Of a DNA stretch of 64,000 nucleotides, positions 62,728 through 64,000 are shown one piece after another; within the stretch, counting starts at the first letter, position 1, and each line of letters opens with the position of its first letter. The notes under the pieces are model-generated. The model did not search any database. It saw nothing but the letters and a program-made list of their open reading frames with translations, and was not told where the DNA came from. This DNA comes from CAZELM01 sp964512995 (GTDB taxonomy: Bacteria > CSSED10-310). The stretch lies in contig CAZELM010000003.1 of the NCBI GenBank assembly GCA_964512995.1, positions 1-64,000 of the forward strand, written 5' to 3'. The position numbers were made by a program, and so were the translations under genes.

Positions 62728-63507
62728 ATGAATAACCGATCTGAAAATATTATATTCGGCCGGCATCCGGTGAGTGCTTTTCTGGAGCGAAAGTTATCAG
62801 ATGTGGAGAAAATATGGCTTCTAACAAATATTAAATGCCCTGAAAAACTACGAAACCAAATTAGAATGGCACAAAAATCAGGAGCGGTAGTTCAGTATGT
62901 AGATCGGAAAACACTGGACAGGCTAACAGACGGTGCCGTACATCAGGGAGTTGTTATTCGAATTGCGAGTTGTCGAATTTGGCAATTCCAGGAGTGGTCG
63001 GCATCTTTAGATCCGTTGAGTCCACATTCGGTGGTGATTATTTTGGATGGCATCCAGGATCCGAGAAATTTGGGCGCTATTTTTCGATCGGCGGCAGCTG
63101 CTGATGTGGATGGAGTGATCTTTCCAAATAGAAAAAATTCGCCACTTTCTGCGGTTGCGATGAAAACTTCTGCGGGTGCACTGGATCAGATACCAGCAAT
63201 CCGAATCGCAAATATCTCCAATACGCTGCATGCGATCAAAGACATGGGATACTGGTTAATTGGTATCAGTGAAAAAAGCGAGAAAAAGCTATATGAGGAT
63301 GTGATTCCTGCCAGAGTGGCTTTTCTTTTTGGGGGCGAGGATCGCGGGATTCGGCAAATTAATATCGATATTTGCGATGAACTGCGCATGATCCCTATGA
63401 CCGGTCCTGCAGGATCCTTGAATGTTTCGGCTGCCGCGGCAATAGTATTATATGAATATATCAGAGGGCTTGGTTGTGCCGCATCGAAATCACAAAATAA
63501 CTCTTGA
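62728..63507 (+). CDS. rlmB: 23S rRNA (guanosine-2'-O)-methyltransferase RlmB-like (TrmH/SpoU family)
   Basis: The 259-residue protein has an N-terminal substrate-binding domain (IIFGRHPVSAFLER) and a SPOUT domain with ILDGIQDPRNLGAIFRSAAA, FLFGGEDRGIRQ, and MTGPAGSLNVSAAAAIVLYE. These are the three SpoU motifs. It probably methylates G2251 of 23S rRNA, although close paralogues act on tRNA. ATG at 62728 is used; GTG 62722 is possible. Its stop codon overlaps the tRNA-operon promoter. Confidence 0.93.
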   Translation: MNNRSENIIFGRHPVSAFLERKLSDVEKIWLLTNIKCPEKLRNQIRMAQKSGAVVQYVDRKTLDRLTDGAVHQGVVIRIASCRIWQFQEWSASLDPLSPHSVVIILDGIQDPRNLGAIFRSAAAADVDGVIFPNRKNSPLSAVAMKTSAGALDQIPAIRIANISNTLHAIKDMGYWLIGISEKSEKKLYEDVIPARVAFLFGGEDRGIRQINIDICDELRMIPMTGPAGSLNVSAAAAIVLYEYIRGLGCAASKSQNNS

Positions 63508-63531
63508 CTTTGTCTCCAAAAAAAATACACT
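63504..63531 (+). promoter_or_regulatory. promoter of the tRNA-tuf operon
   Basis: TTGACT (63504-63509) and TACACT (63526-63531) are separated by 16 bp and lie 20 bp before the first tRNA. The -35 hexamer overlaps the rlmB stop codon. Confidence 0.55.
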
Positions 63532-63550
63532 ACCGACTCTGCAAACCTTT

Positions 63551-63623
63551 GCTGGCGTAGCTCAGCAGGTAGAGCAAGTGATTTGTAATCACTAGGTCGG
63601 GGGTTCAAGTCCCTCCGCCAGCT
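63551..63623 (+). tRNA. tRNA-Thr (anticodon TGT)
   Basis: Acceptor GCTGGCG/CGCCAGC with discriminator T; anticodon stem AGTGA/TCACT closes TTTGTAA, giving TGT. The T-arm carries GGTTCAAGTCC. First of a four-tRNA cluster. CCA is not encoded. Confidence 0.97.
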
Positions 63624-63653
63624 TAGTTTTGAAATGGGATTAGAGAATTTTTT

Positions 63654-63736
63654 GGGGAGATACCCAAGTGGCCAAAGGGAGCAGACTGTAAATCTGTTGG
63701 CTAATGTCTTCGGAGGTTCGAATCCTCCTCTCCCCA
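63654..63736 (+). tRNA. tRNA-Tyr (anticodon GTA)
   Basis: Acceptor GGGGAGA/TCTCCCC with discriminator A; anticodon loop CTGTAAA gives GTA. The 83-nt length reflects the long variable arm of class II tRNA-Tyr. Confidence 0.97.
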
Positions 63737-63755
63737 GATTAAAAGGTTTAGAGAT

Positions 63756-63828
63756 GCGGGAATAGCTCAGCTGGCAGAGCATCAGCCTTCCAAGCTGAGG
63801 GTCGCGGGTTCGAATCCCGTTTCCCGCT
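63756..63828 (+). tRNA. tRNA-Gly (anticodon TCC)
   Basis: Acceptor GCGGGAA/TTCCCGC with discriminator T; anticodon stem TCAGC/GCTGA closes CTTCCAA, giving TCC. The T-arm carries GGTTCGAATCC. Confidence 0.97.
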
Positions 63829-63848
63829 CTAAAAAACGCTCTAAGATC

Positions 63849-63921
63849 GCCCACGTAGCTCAGTCGGTAGAGCACCTCCTTGGTAAGGAGGAGGTCACCG
63901 GTTCAAATCCGGTCGTGGGCT
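63849..63921 (+). tRNA. tRNA-Thr (anticodon GGT)
   Basis: Acceptor GCCCACG/CGTGGGC with discriminator T; anticodon stem CCTCC/GGAGG closes TTGGTAA, giving GGT. It lies 64 bp before tuf. Confidence 0.97.
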
Positions 63922-63985
63922 CACTCTTTTATCCGGGATTGGGTAGATTCGGCAATCTCGCGGGCTTTTGAGGAGTTATTCAGTC

Positions 63986-64000
63986 ATGGCAAAGGCGAAA
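63986..64000 (+). CDS. tuf: elongation factor Tu (first five codons; cut by the window end)
   Basis: ATG at 63986 follows AGGAG by 10 nt and encodes MAKAK, the usual EF-Tu N-terminus, before the window ends. The identification rests mainly on context: thr-tyr-gly-thr tRNAs directly upstream are the classic tufB arrangement. Confidence 0.75.

Overview
This 64 kb window is a gene-dense stretch of chromosome from a Gram-negative (diderm) bacterium. The diderm reading rests on a LolB-like lipoprotein, an MlaE/MlaF/MCE lipid-transport set, a predicted outer-membrane beta-barrel, and many lipoprotein and secretory signals. The base composition is moderate and looks somewhat more AT-rich after about 22 kb. 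Housekeeping gene order resembles that of proteobacteria and related diderms (lolB-ispE-tRNA-Gln-prs-rplY-pth; thr-tyr-gly-thr tRNAs before tuf). However, an HspR-type heat-shock regulator, type I dockerin modules, TMEM260/DUF2723 membrane glycosyltransferases, and an S6-L9-DnaB cluster without ssb or rpsR suggest a poorly sampled lineage. I cannot place it in a phylum from sequence alone. No prophage, insertion sequence or CRISPR array was seen.

Layout. 1-5 kb: a 133-bp tandem repeat, a methyltransferase, a flippase, a radical SAM protein and a secreted beta-propeller/dockerin protein. 5-8 kb: NAD(P)HX repair (nnr), between a gene-poor stretch and a 42-bp tandem array whose units are built as ATG...TAA mini-ORFs. 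8-14.6 kb: an ABC1/UbiB kinase, a cohesin-like lipoprotein, a lytic transglycosylase, a PEGA protein, rsmD, coaD and a PgaB-like hydrolase. 14.7-19.5 kb: ligA, dnaA and an MltD-like transglycosylase. 19.7-32.7 kb: an envelope and glycosylation region (priming sugar transferase, GT2, three large GT-C-like membrane proteins, lipoproteins, and a small stand-alone secreted protein with a strong terminator). 32.8-37.6 kb: dnaK, dnaJ, hspR and a second dnaJ. 37.6-41.5 kb: WbqC-like protein, methyltransferase and a second DUF2723 protein. 41.7-50.8 kb: DksA-like factor, diguanylate cyclase, mazG, a subtilase with a dockerin segment, an OM barrel, and a YciO/beta-helix/B12-radical-SAM operon. 50.9-63.5 kb: a long co-directional housekeeping run of TPR lipoprotein, LolB-like, ispE, tRNA-Gln, prs, rplY, pth, rpsF, rplI, dnaB, mlaE, mlaF, MCE, ispF and rlmB. 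63.55-64 kb: four tRNAs, then the first codons of tuf.

How they fit together. Two themes run through the accessory parts. One is envelope glycan and glycoprotein assembly: an undecaprenyl-phosphate sugar transferase, a GT2, a flippase, four GT-C-type membrane proteins, WbqC and methyltransferases. The other is cell-surface display: dockerin-bearing secreted proteins together with a lipoprotein that looks like a cohesin domain. The most unusual DNA structure is the 42-bp array at 7.4-7.8 kb.
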